NCBI RefSeq assembly: GCF_001281315.1
Contig: NZ_CP012479.1
Location: 248,001-312,000 of the forward strand
DNA length: 64,000 nucleotides
Direction: 5' to 3'
From: Arthrobacter sp. ERGS1:01
Lineage (GTDB): Bacteria > Actinomycetota > Actinomycetes > Actinomycetales > Micrococcaceae
The notes beneath the pieces were generated by a model. The model searched no databases and was not told the DNA's origin. It saw nothing but the letters and a program-made list of their open reading frames with translations. The position numbers were made by a program, and so were the translations under genes. Shown one piece after another: positions 63,885 to 64,000 of this stretch. The number at the start of each line of letters is the position of its first letter. Position 1 is the first letter of the stretch.

Positions 63885-64000
63885 CTACGCATATTGCAGG
63901 GCGATCCAGAGGTCCGCGCGGGTTTGGGCGTCGTTGAGGTCACGGTCCAGGAGTTCGCCGACGACGCCGATCTGCCGCCGGACACTGTTGCGGTGCAGGC
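63885..64000 (-). CDS. PucR-type transcriptional regulator, C-terminal fragment
   Basis: Only the last 38 residues are inside the window; the gene runs off the right edge. They read LHRNSVRRQIGVVGELLDRD followed by LNDAQTRADLWIALQYA and stop. That is the PucR/CdaR C-terminal helix-turn-helix (typical form LHRNTVRYRL...DLDDPETRLELWLAL). Convergent with the amidase gene, 44 bases between stops. Ligand and targets unknown. Confidence 0.82.
   Translation of the reverse strand, partial: LHRNSVRRQIGVVGELLDRDLNDAQTRADLWIALQYA

Overview
The window looks like a chromosomal segment of a high-G+C actinobacterium, most likely an Arthrobacter-type member of the Micrococcaceae. Support comes from the strongly G/C-ending codon use, frequent GTG starts with AGGAGG-type ribosome sites, a monomeric NADP isocitrate dehydrogenase, a perM-purN-purH gene set, MalFG-type sugar transporters without their own ATPase, and a surface protein ending in an LAxTG-type (class E sortase) sorting signal. 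No rRNA, tRNA, CRISPR array, phage genes or transposase were seen. Taxonomy is inferred from gene content only.

Layout. 1-11828: a glycan-degradation region. It has the end of a ROK protein, then a tightly coupled operon (sulfatase, M81/MlrC-like metallopeptidase, CutC-like protein, GH29 alpha-L-fucosidase), a convergent class V aminotransferase, a Tat-exported GH95 fucosidase with two inserted discoidin-like domains, and a divergent GH20 beta-hexosaminidase. Together these fit stepwise removal of sulfate, fucose and N-acetylhexosamine from a complex glycan. 11954-15096: an SDR, an unusual protein joining an H1-like Lys/Ala tail to an X25-type starch-binding-like domain, and an EamA transporter fused to a GAF-like domain. 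15222-23301: a peptide uptake and hydrolysis operon (lipoprotein SBP, DppB, DppC, fused DppDF, CocE/S15 hydrolase, TetR regulator). 23792-25405: a cell-wall-anchored Thr/Pro-rich protein behind a long leader.

25566-35210: two paralogous small membrane proteins, a thioredoxin-reductase-like flavoprotein divergent from an XRE-cupin regulator, an APH-fold kinase, an alpha/beta hydrolase, moaA, a GntP permease overlapping an AidB-like acyl-CoA dehydrogenase, and a cold-shock gene with a structured leader. 35365-46322: perM and purN, then about 7.3 kb separating purN from purH. That interval holds DedA and small membrane proteins plus a muropeptide/MurNAc recycling locus (frameshifted MFS transporter, AmlB-like serine hydrolase, murQ, murR-like RpiR regulator, nagZ). 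46686-50442: two small membrane proteins bracketed by inverted-repeat arrays, ferritin and icd.

50824-56048: a complete branched-chain amino-acid-type (Liv) ABC importer. 56194-61980: a sugar ABC importer (SBP, two permeases, Gfo/Idh oxidoreductase) with an upstream ROK regulator; nearly identical palindromes lie before both the SBP and the ROK gene. 62305-64000: a gamma-carbonic-anhydrase-like hexapeptide protein, a nitrilase-family amidase and the 3' end of a PucR-type regulator.

A recurring theme is intergenic DNA made of long, perfect or near-perfect inverted repeats, of several unrelated sequence families, mostly at convergent gene ends and sometimes including the stop codons.
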